A stretch of DNA of 16,618 nt, from NCBI GenBank assembly GCA_018902755.1, contig JAHIQI010000062.1:1-16618 (forward strand), given 5' to 3'. Source of the DNA: Pseudomonadota bacterium (GTDB lineage: Bacteria > Desulfobacterota > Desulfarculia > Desulfarculales > Desulfarculaceae). The notes below the pieces were generated by a model, which ran no database searches, was not told where the DNA came from, and saw only the letters and a program-made list of their open reading frames with translations. The position numbers were made by a program, and so were the translations under genes. Of this stretch, positions 6,129 through 13,362 are shown piece after piece. Every line of letters starts with the position of its first letter. Within the stretch, counting starts at the first letter, position 1.

Positions 6129-6989
6129 ATGGAATCATTAGCCAAGAATAAAGTTGTCATCACCGTGGCCCAGACCGGGGCCATGTCCTCTAAAAGCATG
6201 AACCCCAATGTTCCGGAACAGCCGGTGGAAATCGCCGACTCCGCCTATGAGTGTTACAACGAAGGCGCGGCGATCTGCCACATCCACGCCAGGGGCAAGG
6301 ACGGCCTGCCCACCGCCGACACCGATATCTACCAGGACATTCACGACCGCATCCGCGCCAAGTGCAACATGATCATCCAGGACTCCACCGGCGGCGGCCC
6401 CAACCTGAGCCAGGAAGAGCGCATCCAGTGCCTCAAGACCGGCCCTGAGATGGCTTCCTTGAACATGGGCTCCCTGATGCGTATCGGCGGCCCCTACAAG
6501 GGCACCGCCTGGTCCAACCTGCCCGAGGAGATCGACCACTACGTAAAGGAAATGGCCAAATACAACGTCATGCCGGAGATGGAAGTCTTCAACCACGGCA
6601 TGCTGGTCGACGTGCGCCGGGTGATCAAGGAAGGCTTGGTCAAAAAGCCCTATTACGTGAACATCGTCTTGGGCATGCGCTACCAGGGCGCCGAGCCGGC
6701 CACCCCCGACACCCTGTACTCCATCGTGAAAAGCCTGCCGCCGGACACCATCTTCAACTGCACCGGCGTTGGCTCCATGCAAACCCCCATGGCCACCATG
6801 GCCATGCTCCTGGGAGGCTGCGTGCGGGTCGGCCTGGAGGACAACCTCTACTACACCAAGGGCGAGCTGGCCAAGAGCAACGCCCAACTCGTGGCCCGCA
6901 TCGTGCGCATCGCCCGGGATCTGGGCAAAGAGCCTGCCACCCCGGATGAAGCTCGGGCCTACTTCGGCCTCACCCCGGTCGCCGGCTAA
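6129..6989 (+). CDS. Beta-keto acid cleavage enzyme (BKACE, DUF849)
   Basis: The 286-residue protein belongs to the Zn-dependent BKACE family (Kce-like), which condenses a beta-keto acid with acetyl-CoA and cleaves it to acetoacetate plus a new acyl-CoA. Visible features are 'VITVAQTGA' (10-18), metal ligands in 'HIHARG' (His51, His53), 'STGGG' (86-90), 'EMEVF' (150-154), and 'VRVGLEDN' with Arg233, Glu237 and Asp238, equivalent to Arg226/Glu230/Asp231 of lysine-fermentation Kce. Kce Glu14, which reads the substrate amino group, aligns with Met19 here, so the substrate is probably not the amino-hexanoate. I chose ATG 6129 because AGGG lies 8 bases upstream and the longer reading frame would start inside operator 2. 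It is the first gene of the operon, 12 bp before the dehydrogenase. Confidence 0.93.
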   Translation: MESLAKNKVVITVAQTGAMSSKSMNPNVPEQPVEIADSAYECYNEGAAICHIHARGKDGLPTADTDIYQDIHDRIRAKCNMIIQDSTGGGPNLSQEERIQCLKTGPEMASLNMGSLMRIGGPYKGTAWSNLPEEIDHYVKEMAKYNVMPEMEVFNHGMLVDVRRVIKEGLVKKPYYVNIVLGMRYQGAEPATPDTLYSIVKSLPPDTIFNCTGVGSMQTPMATMAMLLGGCVRVGLEDNLYYTKGELAKSNAQLVARIVRIARDLGKEPATPDEARAYFGLTPVAG

Positions 6990-7001
6990 GCGAGGACAAT
7001 C

Positions 7002-7967
7002 ATGGACATCACGGACATCAAAAAAATAGCGGTTATCGGCATGGGGACCATGGGGCCGGGCATCGCCCAGGTCATGGCCCACGCCGGTTACGAGGTTGCC
7101 GGCTACGACCTGAACAAGGACAGCTACCCCCTGGCCCGCCAGGTCATCGCCAACAACCTGGACCTGTTGATCGAGGCCGGCATGGCCAAGCCGGAAGACC
7201 TGGACAAGACCATGGCCAAGATCAAGCTGGTCGACACCATGGAAGAGGCGCTGGACGGCGCCCAGGTCGTGGTGGAGGCGGTCAGCGAGAAGCGGCCCAT
7301 CAAAAAGGCCGTGTACGAGGAGATCGACAAGATCGCCTCTCCGGATGCGATGATCTGGAGCAACACTTCCACCCTGAACATCTTCGACCTGATGGTGCCC
7401 GCCCGCCTGCCGCGGACCATCATCGTCCACTGGTTCGCGCCGCCCCAGGTGTTGCCCCTGATCGAGGTGGTCCAGGGCTCCGAAACCCTGCCGGAGGTCG
7501 TGGATCTGACCCTGCCTTTCCTGGAGGGGCTGGGCAAGCGGCCCGTGTTGATCAAGAACTACGTCCCCGGCTTCATAATCAACCGTCTTTTGCGAATCCT
7601 GGGCAGGGAGACCTACTTCCTCCTGGACAATGGCTACGTAACCCCCGAAGACCTGGACATGGCCGTAAAAGCCAGCATCGCGCCCCGGATGATGGTTTTG
7701 GGCCTTGCCCAGCGCTACGACTTCACCGGCCTGGACCTGACTTACGCCAACCTGCACAACGAGGAATTTGTCGACGCCCCCGTGGACGACGAGCCGGAAT
7801 TTGTGGTTTCCCGGGTTAAGAAGAACCACCTGGGCATCAAGACCGGTATCGGCGTGTACGACTATCGGGGCCGCGACAAGGCCGACGTCATCAAGGACCG
7901 GGACCGTTACCTGCTCAAGGTGGTGAACAGCTTGCAGTTCTGCCTGGAGAAAAAGCGGCTGCTGTAA
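7002..7967 (+). CDS. 3-Hydroxyacyl-CoA dehydrogenase / L-carnitine dehydrogenase-type NAD enzyme
   Basis: The 321-residue protein has an N-terminal Rossmann fold with GMGTMG (13-18) and an Asp (36) after the second strand that favours NAD+. The catalytic region includes 'SNTSTLNI' (120-127) and 'HWFAPPQVLPLIEVV' with His143. A C-terminal helical dimerisation domain follows ('GFIINRLL' onward). Family members oxidise a beta-hydroxyl group, on acyl-CoAs or on free acids as in L-carnitine dehydrogenase and lambda-crystallin. The HWFxPP form is closer, from memory, to the carnitine-type enzymes than to HFFNP of fatty-acid enzymes. Directly following a BKACE, as cdhA follows cdhC in carnitine operons, it likely makes the beta-keto acid that BKACE cleaves. 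GAGGA lies 5 bases before the ATG. Confidence 0.88.
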   Translation: MDITDIKKIAVIGMGTMGPGIAQVMAHAGYEVAGYDLNKDSYPLARQVIANNLDLLIEAGMAKPEDLDKTMAKIKLVDTMEEALDGAQVVVEAVSEKRPIKKAVYEEIDKIASPDAMIWSNTSTLNIFDLMVPARLPRTIIVHWFAPPQVLPLIEVVQGSETLPEVVDLTLPFLEGLGKRPVLIKNYVPGFIINRLLRILGRETYFLLDNGYVTPEDLDMAVKASIAPRMMVLGLAQRYDFTGLDLTYANLHNEEFVDAPVDDEPEFVVSRVKKNHLGIKTGIGVYDYRGRDKADVIKDRDRYLLKVVNSLQFCLEKKRLL

Positions 7968-7983
7968 AAGGGGGTGTCGCTTT

Positions 7984-8020
7984 CGGAGGATGGGCCCGCG
8001 GCCGAGGCGGGCGGCCTCCG
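7984..8020 (+). repeat. Intercistronic GC-rich hairpin
   Basis: CGGAGG (7984-7989) pairs with CCTCCG (8015-8020), and GCCCGC (7994-7999) with GCGGGC (8007-8012), around a 7-base loop. A smaller one, CCCGG-CCCG-CCGGG, is at 8048-8061. There is no T-run, so these are more likely mRNA processing or stability elements between the enzyme pair and the transporter genes. Confidence 0.5.
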
Positions 8021-8169
8021 GGAGCAGGACAAAGACCTGGATGGGGCCCCGGCCCGCCGGGATCTCCAAGATTAAGCCGGTGGATTCAAAAAAATATTCG
8101 GATTGCCCCATTGGTTGAGAAGAAGAAATTCAAAGCCGGGGGGATGGGAAACGGGACTGAATGAAACTA

Positions 8170-8193
8170 GGCCACTACCTAAACACCGTGGCC
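8170..8193 (+). repeat. Hairpin just before the tctC ribosome site
   Basis: GGCCAC (8170-8175) pairs with GTGGCC (8188-8193) around 12 bases. It ends about 15 bases before the GGAGGGAG ribosome site of the binding-protein gene and may protect the 5' end of a processed transporter mRNA. Confidence 0.35.
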
Positions 8194-8216
8194 ATAATTT
8201 GGTACTGGAGGGAGTT

Positions 8217-9194
8217 ATGACTGACAGTCGTCTGTTGAGAATCATCGTAGGATGCTTGATTCTGTTGTCCCTGGCCTTTGCCGCGCCGGCATTCGCCGCT
8301 TACCCGGAAAAACCGGTCAACCTGTTGATCCCCTACGGCGGCGGCGGCACCACCGACGTATGCGCCCGCATGCTGGCCAACCTGGCCCAGAAAAACTTCG
8401 CCTCCCCCATCGTGGTGGTGAACCGTCCCGGCGGCGGCGGCGTGCTGATGCACGAGCTGTTGGCCCAGGCCAAGCCCGATGGTTACACCCTGGGCGTGGT
8501 CTCCACCGGCGTGCTGACCCGCACCCCTTTCCTGCGCAAGGTGCGCTACGATCCCGAGAAGGACTTCACCTACATCATGCTCTTCGCCCTGTGGCAGTAC
8601 GGCTTGGTGGTGCAGAAGGACGCTCCCTGGAAGACCTTGGACGAGTTCCTGGACTACGCCAAGGCCAACCCCGGCAAGGTCACCTATTCCACCGCGGGCA
8701 CCGGCTCGGCCCAGTACCTGGCCATGGAATACCTGGCTCAGCTTAAGGGCATCAAGTGGACCCACATCCCCTGCAAGGGCGGCATCAACGCCGTAACCGC
8801 CCTGCTGGGCGGCCACGTGACCGCCTGCGCCCAGGCCGTGGAATGGAAGCCCTACGTGGAGTCCGGCCAACTGCGGCTTTTGGCCGTGCTGGGCGGACAG
8901 CGGATTCCCGCCTTCCCCAACGTCAAGACCCTCAAGGAGCTTGGATACGACTATGAAGTGGTGTCCGGCCCCGGTCTGGCCGGTCCCAAGGGCATGCCGC
9001 CCGAGGTCGTGGCCTACGTGACCAAGGCCTTCACCGAGGCCAGCCAGCAGAAGGAGTTCCTGGACCTGCTGAGCAAGCTGGAGATGTTGCCCTACTCGCT
9101 CAACAAGAAGCAGTTCGAGGACTACATCACCAAGTCGATTCCCTTGAAGAGGAAATTGGTAAATAGCCTGGGCCTGGGCTACCAGTCCAAGTAG
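8217..9194 (+). CDS. tctC: TctC/Bug-family periplasmic substrate-binding protein
   Basis: The 325-residue precursor begins with a signal peptide (MTDSRLLRIIVGCLILLSLA..., predicted cleavage after AFA near residue 28, before AYPEKPV). Bug-family marks follow: 'YPEKPVNLLIPYGGGGTTDV' with the conserved G-x-x-D loop, 'VVVNRPGGGG', 'PDGYTLGV' and 'TYSTAGTGS'. It should bind a carboxylate in the periplasm and deliver it to TctA/TctB, using the ion gradient rather than ATP. ATG 8217 is supported by GGAGGGAG just upstream and by the signal peptide; the reading frame opens 38 codons earlier without a sensible start. It follows the BKACE-dehydrogenase pair and is separated from tctB by a strong hairpin. 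The ligand cannot be read from sequence; a beta-hydroxy acid is my inference from context. Confidence 0.92.
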   Translation: MTDSRLLRIIVGCLILLSLAFAAPAFAAYPEKPVNLLIPYGGGGTTDVCARMLANLAQKNFASPIVVVNRPGGGGVLMHELLAQAKPDGYTLGVVSTGVLTRTPFLRKVRYDPEKDFTYIMLFALWQYGLVVQKDAPWKTLDEFLDYAKANPGKVTYSTAGTGSAQYLAMEYLAQLKGIKWTHIPCKGGINAVTALLGGHVTACAQAVEWKPYVESGQLRLLAVLGGQRIPAFPNVKTLKELGYDYEVVSGPGLAGPKGMPPEVVAYVTKAFTEASQQKEFLDLLSKLEMLPYSLNKKQFEDYITKSIPLKRKLVNSLGLGYQSK

Positions 9195-9208
9195 CTTGGC
9201 AGATGGAG

Positions 9209-9238
9209 GGTCAGGGGGGCCACCGGGTCCCCCTGACC
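9209..9238 (+). repeat. Perfect 10-bp hairpin between tctC and tctB
   Basis: GGTCAGGGGG (9209-9218) and CCCCCTGACC (9229-9238) form a perfect stem with a 10-base loop, 15 bp after the tctC stop. No T-run follows. Such a structure could protect the upstream message from 3' exonucleases and keep the binding protein more abundant than its membrane partners. Confidence 0.7.
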
Positions 9239-9264
9239 ACGGCAGGGATGAGGAGTTATCAAAC

Positions 9265-9735
9265 ATGGTGAAGTTCAATCGGGATACCATGGCCGGCTCG
9301 ATACTGCTGGCCTTCTCCCTGATTCTCGCATTTATCATTACGCCCGACCAGGTGGAGATGCACCGGAGCGTAGCCCTGCTTGCCCTATCGCCAAGGCTGT
9401 TCTGCTACATCACGGCCGGCCTGCTGGGGCTAACGTCGGCGGTCTTGATCATTGCCAGCCTTAAAAAAGGACATGAGGCCGACGCCCACCCGACATCCTG
9501 GGAGCCGCTTTTGCGGGGCCTGTTCTGCACCGCCATCGCCTGTGCCTACGCTGCATTGGCCGGTATCATCGGCTTTTTCGTAAGCACCGCCTTGGCCATG
9601 ACCGCCTTTCTCCTCTACTTCGGTGTGAGGCGCTGGGTGGGCATCGTGCTGTTCCTAGTCGTCGTCCTGGGCTTCATCTACGTGCTGTTTATCCAAGCGC
9701 TGAAAGTGGTCATGCCCGATGGTCTTTTGTACTGA
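9265..9735 (+). CDS. tctB: TctB-type small membrane subunit of the tripartite transporter
   Basis: A 156-residue, very hydrophobic protein of the TctB/DUF1468 family. Four membrane helices are visible, near residues 9-26, 46-65, 84-105 and 122-148, with the family pattern of a first helix followed by a variable charged loop (KKGHEADAHPTSWE) and three later helices. It is the small integral partner of TctA in the inner membrane; its exact role in transport is poorly defined in the family. ATG 9265 has AGGAG at 9251-9255. The frame stays open back to tctC, but an earlier start would add a Gly/Pro-rich stretch encoded by the hairpin, so I reject it. It ends 29 bp before tctA. Confidence 0.87.
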   Translation: MVKFNRDTMAGSILLAFSLILAFIITPDQVEMHRSVALLALSPRLFCYITAGLLGLTSAVLIIASLKKGHEADAHPTSWEPLLRGLFCTAIACAYAALAGIIGFFVSTALAMTAFLLYFGVRRWVGIVLFLVVVLGFIYVLFIQALKVVMPDGLLY

Positions 9736-9764
9736 GCTATACGGTTTTATCCAGGAGAAGCAGC

Positions 9765-11276
9765 ATGGATAACTTGATGGCCGCTTTTGACATGTTCTTC
9801 CAATTTCACGTCGTTGCCGGCGTCTTCGTGGGAGTGTTCTTGGGCATCATCCTGGGGTCCATACCGGGCCTCACCGCCACCATGGCCATTGCCTTGATCA
9901 TTCCCATGACCTTCACCTTGGACCCGGTGGTGTCGGTTGGATTATTGGTCGGAGCTTACAAGGGCGGCAACTATGGCGGGTCGATCCCAGCCATTTTGTT
10001 GAACACGCCGGGTACTCCGGCCGCATCGGCCACCCTCTTGGACGGCCACGAACTGGCCAAACAGGGCAAATCACTCAAGGCCCTGAAGATGGCCATCTAC
10101 TCTTCGGTCATGGGGGACACCCTCAGCGACTTGGTTCTCATCCTCGTCGCGCCGCCCCTGGCCCTGATCGCCCTTAAGATGGGGCCGCCTGAGATGGCCG
10201 CCCTGATCTTCCTTTCGCTTTTGATCATCACCACCGTGTCCGGCGAGTCCATGATCAAGGGACTCATCGTCGGGGCCATCGGCCTCGTGGTGGGGACCAT
10301 CGGGCTGGATTCGGTGACCGCCGTGAGGCGCTTCGGGTTCGGCTTCCCCGAACTTGACGAGGGCATCTCCCTGGTGCCCATGCTCATAGGCTTGTTCGCG
10401 GTCTCGGAGTTTTTAATCAACACCGAGTCGGTGGGCATGGGCAAGGTCGTGCAATTCTTCGCCCGCTCCACCAAGCCGGAAGACAACCGCGTCTCGGGCA
10501 AGGAGTTCAGGGCCTGCGTGCCCCCCATCCTTCTTTCCACGGGCATCGGCACCCTTTTGGGAGCCATCCCAGGCATCGGTCCCTCCATCGCGGCCTTTGC
10601 CGGCTACGCCCAGGCCAAGAAGATCTCCAAGCATCCCGAGAGATTCGGCAAGGGAGCCCTGGAGGGCGTGGCCGCGGCCGAGTCCGGCAACAACGCCGTG
10701 TGCGGAGCCAACCTGATCCCCCTGCTGACCCTGGGCATCCCCGGCGACATCGGCGCCGCGGTGCTGCTGGGCGCTTTCATGATCCAAGGCCTGCATCCCG
10801 GCCCGATGCTGTTCCAGGAGAACATAGTCACCGTCTACGCCATATTCATGGCCCTGATGCTGGCCAACGTGTTCAACTACTTCATCGGCATCTTCTACAT
10901 CCGGTTCGCCAGCAAGGTCGTGTTGATCCCCAAGGGATACATCTTCCCCGCGGTCCTGGCCTTCTGCTTCTTTGGAGCGTACGGATTCAACCAGAGCCTT
11001 TTCGATGTTTGGATCGTGGTCATCTTCGGCCTGATTGGCTATCTGTTGCGGCGCAACGGATTCCCCCTGGCCCCCTTGCTCATCGCCTTCATGCTGGAGC
11101 CGATTCTGGAAGGCGCCTTCCGGCAGAGCTTGCTCATGTCCGGCGGGTCCATGGCCATTTTCTTCACTCACCCCATTTCGGGAACCTTCCTGAGCCTGGC
11201 GGTGGTGGGCATCGTCTGGATGGTCATCGGAGGGATACGCAACGCCAAGGCAAAGGCGAAGAACACACTGGTTTAA
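9765..11276 (+). CDS. tctA: TctA-type large membrane permease of the tripartite transporter
   Basis: The 503-residue protein is of normal TctA length with about 11-12 hydrophobic segments. Conserved family blocks are 'GIILGSIPGLTATMAIALI' (28-46), 'GGNYGGSIPAILLNTPGTPA' (67-86), 'GTLLGAIPGIGPSIAAF' in the middle, which repeats the first PGL motif as expected for the two-fold internal repeat, and 'LLTLGIPGD'. It forms the ion-coupled carboxylate channel of the inner membrane, fed by TctC. AGGAG (9753-9757) lies 7 bases before the ATG. With tctC and tctB it makes a complete system in the order C-B-A, placed between the cleavage enzymes and the CoA-transferase, which argues that all handle the same substrate. 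Confidence 0.95.
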   Translation: MDNLMAAFDMFFQFHVVAGVFVGVFLGIILGSIPGLTATMAIALIIPMTFTLDPVVSVGLLVGAYKGGNYGGSIPAILLNTPGTPAASATLLDGHELAKQGKSLKALKMAIYSSVMGDTLSDLVLILVAPPLALIALKMGPPEMAALIFLSLLIITTVSGESMIKGLIVGAIGLVVGTIGLDSVTAVRRFGFGFPELDEGISLVPMLIGLFAVSEFLINTESVGMGKVVQFFARSTKPEDNRVSGKEFRACVPPILLSTGIGTLLGAIPGIGPSIAAFAGYAQAKKISKHPERFGKGALEGVAAAESGNNAVCGANLIPLLTLGIPGDIGAAVLLGAFMIQGLHPGPMLFQENIVTVYAIFMALMLANVFNYFIGIFYIRFASKVVLIPKGYIFPAVLAFCFFGAYGFNQSLFDVWIVVIFGLIGYLLRRNGFPLAPLLIAFMLEPILEGAFRQSLLMSGGSMAIFFTHPISGTFLSLAVVGIVWMVIGGIRNAKAKAKNTLV

Positions 11277-11310
11277 GCAGGCATTAAGCAAAAGAGCGGC
11301 ATCCAAGGCA

Positions 11311-11358
11311 GGCTCGGCCCCCACAACCACGAATCTCCTTACCAAGGGGGGCCGGGCC
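11311..11358 (+). repeat. 12-bp stem hairpin between tctA and the CoA-transferase genes
   Basis: GGCTCGGCCCCC (11311-11322) pairs with GGGGGCCGGGCC (11347-11358) with one G-U pair and a 24-base loop. It is followed by A-rich rather than T-rich sequence, so it is not a typical terminator. The gap holds no gene. Confidence 0.6.
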
Positions 11359-11440
11359 ATGCCAATAAAGGAACTGTCGCCAAAATCTCAAAGCCGGACG
11401 GCCAAAGCCAATTTGGAGCCGCCGCGATAGGGTGCGAAAA

Positions 11441-12481
11441 ATGCAGATGGATACACAAGAAAACCCTACGGTACTAGAGCAAATAGCCGCCGAAGCCGCG
11501 GAGGATTTGCCCCAGGGCATTGGCCCGCTTTTCGGGGACCCCGACCCGGACGCCGCCCGAGCCTTTTTCATGGAAAAATCCCGGGCCGAGACCGACAAGC
11601 GCATGGGCGCCAAGGAAGCGGTGGAGCGTTTCATCACCGACGGCTGCTACCTGGCCATCGGTGGATTCGGCTCCAACCGCATCCCCACAACGGTGGTCCA
11701 TGAGATTCTGAGGGCCCGGCGGCGGGACATGGCCTTTTTGGGGCACACCGCCACCCACGACTTCCAGCTCTTGTGCGCGGGCCACTGCCTGAACCGGGTG
11801 GACGCCGCCTACATCGTGGGCCTGGAGGCCCGGGGGCTTTCGGCCAACGCCCGGCGGGTGATCCAGTCCGGCGAGGTACAGCTGTGCGAGTGGACCAACC
11901 ACGCCCTGTCGGTGCGCCTGCAGGCGGCGGCGGCGGGCCTTTCCTACGGCCTGTTGCGCTCCATGCTGGGCACCGACACCTTCCGGCGCTCGGCCGGCAA
12001 GGTGGTGCGCTGCCCCTTCACCAACAAGAAGTTCGTGGCCCTGCCGGCCCTTTGGCCCGATGTGGCGGTGATCCACGTGCACGAGGCCGACATGTTCGGC
12101 AACGCCCGCATCAAGGGCATCTCCGTGGCCGACCTGGAGCTGTCCCGGGCCGCCAAGCGGCTGATCATCACCACCGAGCGCCTGGTGCCCAACTCGGCCA
12201 TACGCCAGGACCCCACCCGCACCTCCATCCCCTACTACCTGGTGGACGCGGTGGTGCACGCCCCCTTCGGCAGCTACCCGGGCAACATGCCCTATGAATA
12301 TTTCTCCGACGAGGATCACCTGCGGGATTGGCTTAACGCCGAGAAGGACCCCGAGGAGTTCGCGCGGTTCCTGGACAAGTACATCTACCAGGTGGCCGAC
12401 TTCAACGAGTATCTGCAACTGTGCGGCGGGCTGGACCGCTTGCGCGAGCTGCGCGACCTGGAATGCCTGGCCGACGGCTAG
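11441..12481 (+). CDS. gctA: Family I CoA-transferase, alpha subunit (glutaconate type)
   Basis: The 346-residue protein resembles the alpha subunit of glutaconate CoA-transferase. After an unusual acidic N-terminal extension of about 45 residues comes the core: 'GAKEAVERFITDGCYLAIGGFGSNRIPTTVVHEIL', 'MAFLGHTATHDFQLLCAG', 'SAGKVVRCPFTNKKFVALPALWPDVAVIHVHEADMFGNARIKG' and 'LIITTERLVP'. The family forms hetero-oligomers that move CoA between carboxylates; the catalytic Glu is in beta. I prefer ATG 11441 because AGGG (11429-11432) is 8 bases upstream; a GTG at 11432 and an ATG at 11447 are alternatives. It lies 38 bp before its partner. Steroid IpdA-type ring hydrolases are related, so hydrolase activity is a less likely alternative. 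Confidence 0.86.
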   Translation: MQMDTQENPTVLEQIAAEAAEDLPQGIGPLFGDPDPDAARAFFMEKSRAETDKRMGAKEAVERFITDGCYLAIGGFGSNRIPTTVVHEILRARRRDMAFLGHTATHDFQLLCAGHCLNRVDAAYIVGLEARGLSANARRVIQSGEVQLCEWTNHALSVRLQAAAAGLSYGLLRSMLGTDTFRRSAGKVVRCPFTNKKFVALPALWPDVAVIHVHEADMFGNARIKGISVADLELSRAAKRLIITTERLVPNSAIRQDPTRTSIPYYLVDAVVHAPFGSYPGNMPYEYFSDEDHLRDWLNAEKDPEEFARFLDKYIYQVADFNEYLQLCGGLDRLRELRDLECLADG

Positions 12482-12519
12482 AGCCGTTTCAGCCTGCTTT
12501 TCCCTCAAAGGAGCCCGTA

Positions 12520-13290
12520 ATGAGCGCCCCCTACAACATGATGGAAATGATGATCTGCGCGGCCGCCCGTCTTTTGGAGGACGGCCGTACCGTGGCCGTG
12601 GGCACCGGCGCGCCTTGCGCGGCGGCGATGCTGGCCCAGAAGACCCACGCCCCCAACCTGATGATCGCCTTCGAGGCGGGCGGCCTGGCGCCGCGCCTGA
12701 GCCGGATGCCCATATCCGTGGGTGATTCGTGCACCTTTTATCAGGCGGACTGTGCCGCCAGCATGGCGGAGATGATGACCACCTGCGCCAGGGGCATGAT
12801 CGACTACGCCTTTTTGGGCGGAGCCCAGATCGACCAGTACGGCAACCTGAACTCCACCTCGGTGGGCGATTACAACAAGCCCAAGGTGCGCTTTCCCGGC
12901 AGCGGGGGAGCCAACGACTTCGCCTCCCTGTGCTGGCGCACCATGATCATGACCGTGCACAACCGCTCGCGCTTCGTGGAAAAGGTGGAGTTTTTGACCT
13001 CGCCGGGTTATCTGGGCGGTCCTGGGGAGCGGGAAGAGGCGGGCCTGCCGCCGAACACCGGCCCCTATAAGATCATCACCGACCTGGCAATCCTGGGCTA
13101 TGGCGAAAAGAGCCGCCGCATGCGCCTGGAGAGCCTGCACCCCGGGGTCAGCGTGGACAAGGTGCGCGAAAACACCGGGTTCGCCCTGGAGATACCGGAA
13201 AAGGTCGCCCTGACCCCGGAGCCAACCGCCGAGGCGTTGAGAGTGCTGCGCGAGCAGGTCGACCCCCAGCGCTTAGTTATAGGTAAATAG
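12520..13290 (+). CDS. gctB: Family I CoA-transferase, beta subunit (glutaconate type)
   Basis: The 256-residue protein pairs with the gene before it. 'VAVGTGAPCAAAMLAQKTHAPNLMIAFEAG' places a Glu at residue 52, matching the catalytic Glu54 of the Acidaminococcus glutaconate CoA-transferase beta subunit, which forms the covalent glutamyl-CoA intermediate. Later blocks are 'MIDYAFLGGAQIDQYGNLNS', 'FPGSGGANDFASLC' with the Gly-rich CoA loop, and 'TDLAILGY'. Retention of this Glu supports real transferase chemistry over the IpdAB-type hydrolases. In this operon I infer that it charges acetoacetate, using the acyl-CoA from the BKACE reaction, or charges the imported acid. ATG 12520 is set by AAAGGAG six bases upstream. 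Confidence 0.88.
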   Translation: MSAPYNMMEMMICAAARLLEDGRTVAVGTGAPCAAAMLAQKTHAPNLMIAFEAGGLAPRLSRMPISVGDSCTFYQADCAASMAEMMTTCARGMIDYAFLGGAQIDQYGNLNSTSVGDYNKPKVRFPGSGGANDFASLCWRTMIMTVHNRSRFVEKVEFLTSPGYLGGPGEREEAGLPPNTGPYKIITDLAILGYGEKSRRMRLESLHPGVSVDKVRENTGFALEIPEKVALTPEPTAEALRVLREQVDPQRLVIGK

Positions 13291-13296
13291 GGCCAC

Positions 13297-13339
13297 GGCC
13301 GGCGTGGACATCGTCCACCCTTCTCCGTCCACGTCGGCC
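13297..13339 (+). repeat. Mutually exclusive hairpins before the GNAT fusion gene
   Basis: GGCCGGCGTGGA (13297-13308) can pair with TCCACGTCGGCC (13328-13339) through 12 pairs, one G-U. Alternatively GTGGAC (13304-13309) pairs perfectly with GTCCAC (13313-13318) around three bases. The two cannot coexist. The ribosome site AAGGG of the next gene begins 12 bases later. Confidence 0.55.
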
Positions 13340-13362
13340 AAGGTCTATGCAAGGGCCCAGCC

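Noticed and set aside
6138..8111. A 657-codon antisense ORF across the BKACE and dehydrogenase genes
   Set aside because: Its product is a low-complexity Gly/His/Gln/Val/Asp mix typical of reading GC-rich codons backwards. The sense strand carries two clear enzymes with catalytic motifs and ribosome sites.
8175..9338. Antisense ORF of 387 codons over tctC
   Set aside because: Gly/Gln/His/Leu-rich shadow with no domain; the sense frame has a signal peptide and Bug-family motifs.
10413..11360. Antisense ORF of 315 codons over tctA
   Set aside because: Charged, His/Gln/Asp-rich mirror of a hydrophobic permease, with no recognisable motif.
11474..12508. Antisense ORF of 344 codons over the CoA-transferase alpha gene
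   Set aside because: Shadow caused by G/C-ending codons; the sense frame is a conserved family.
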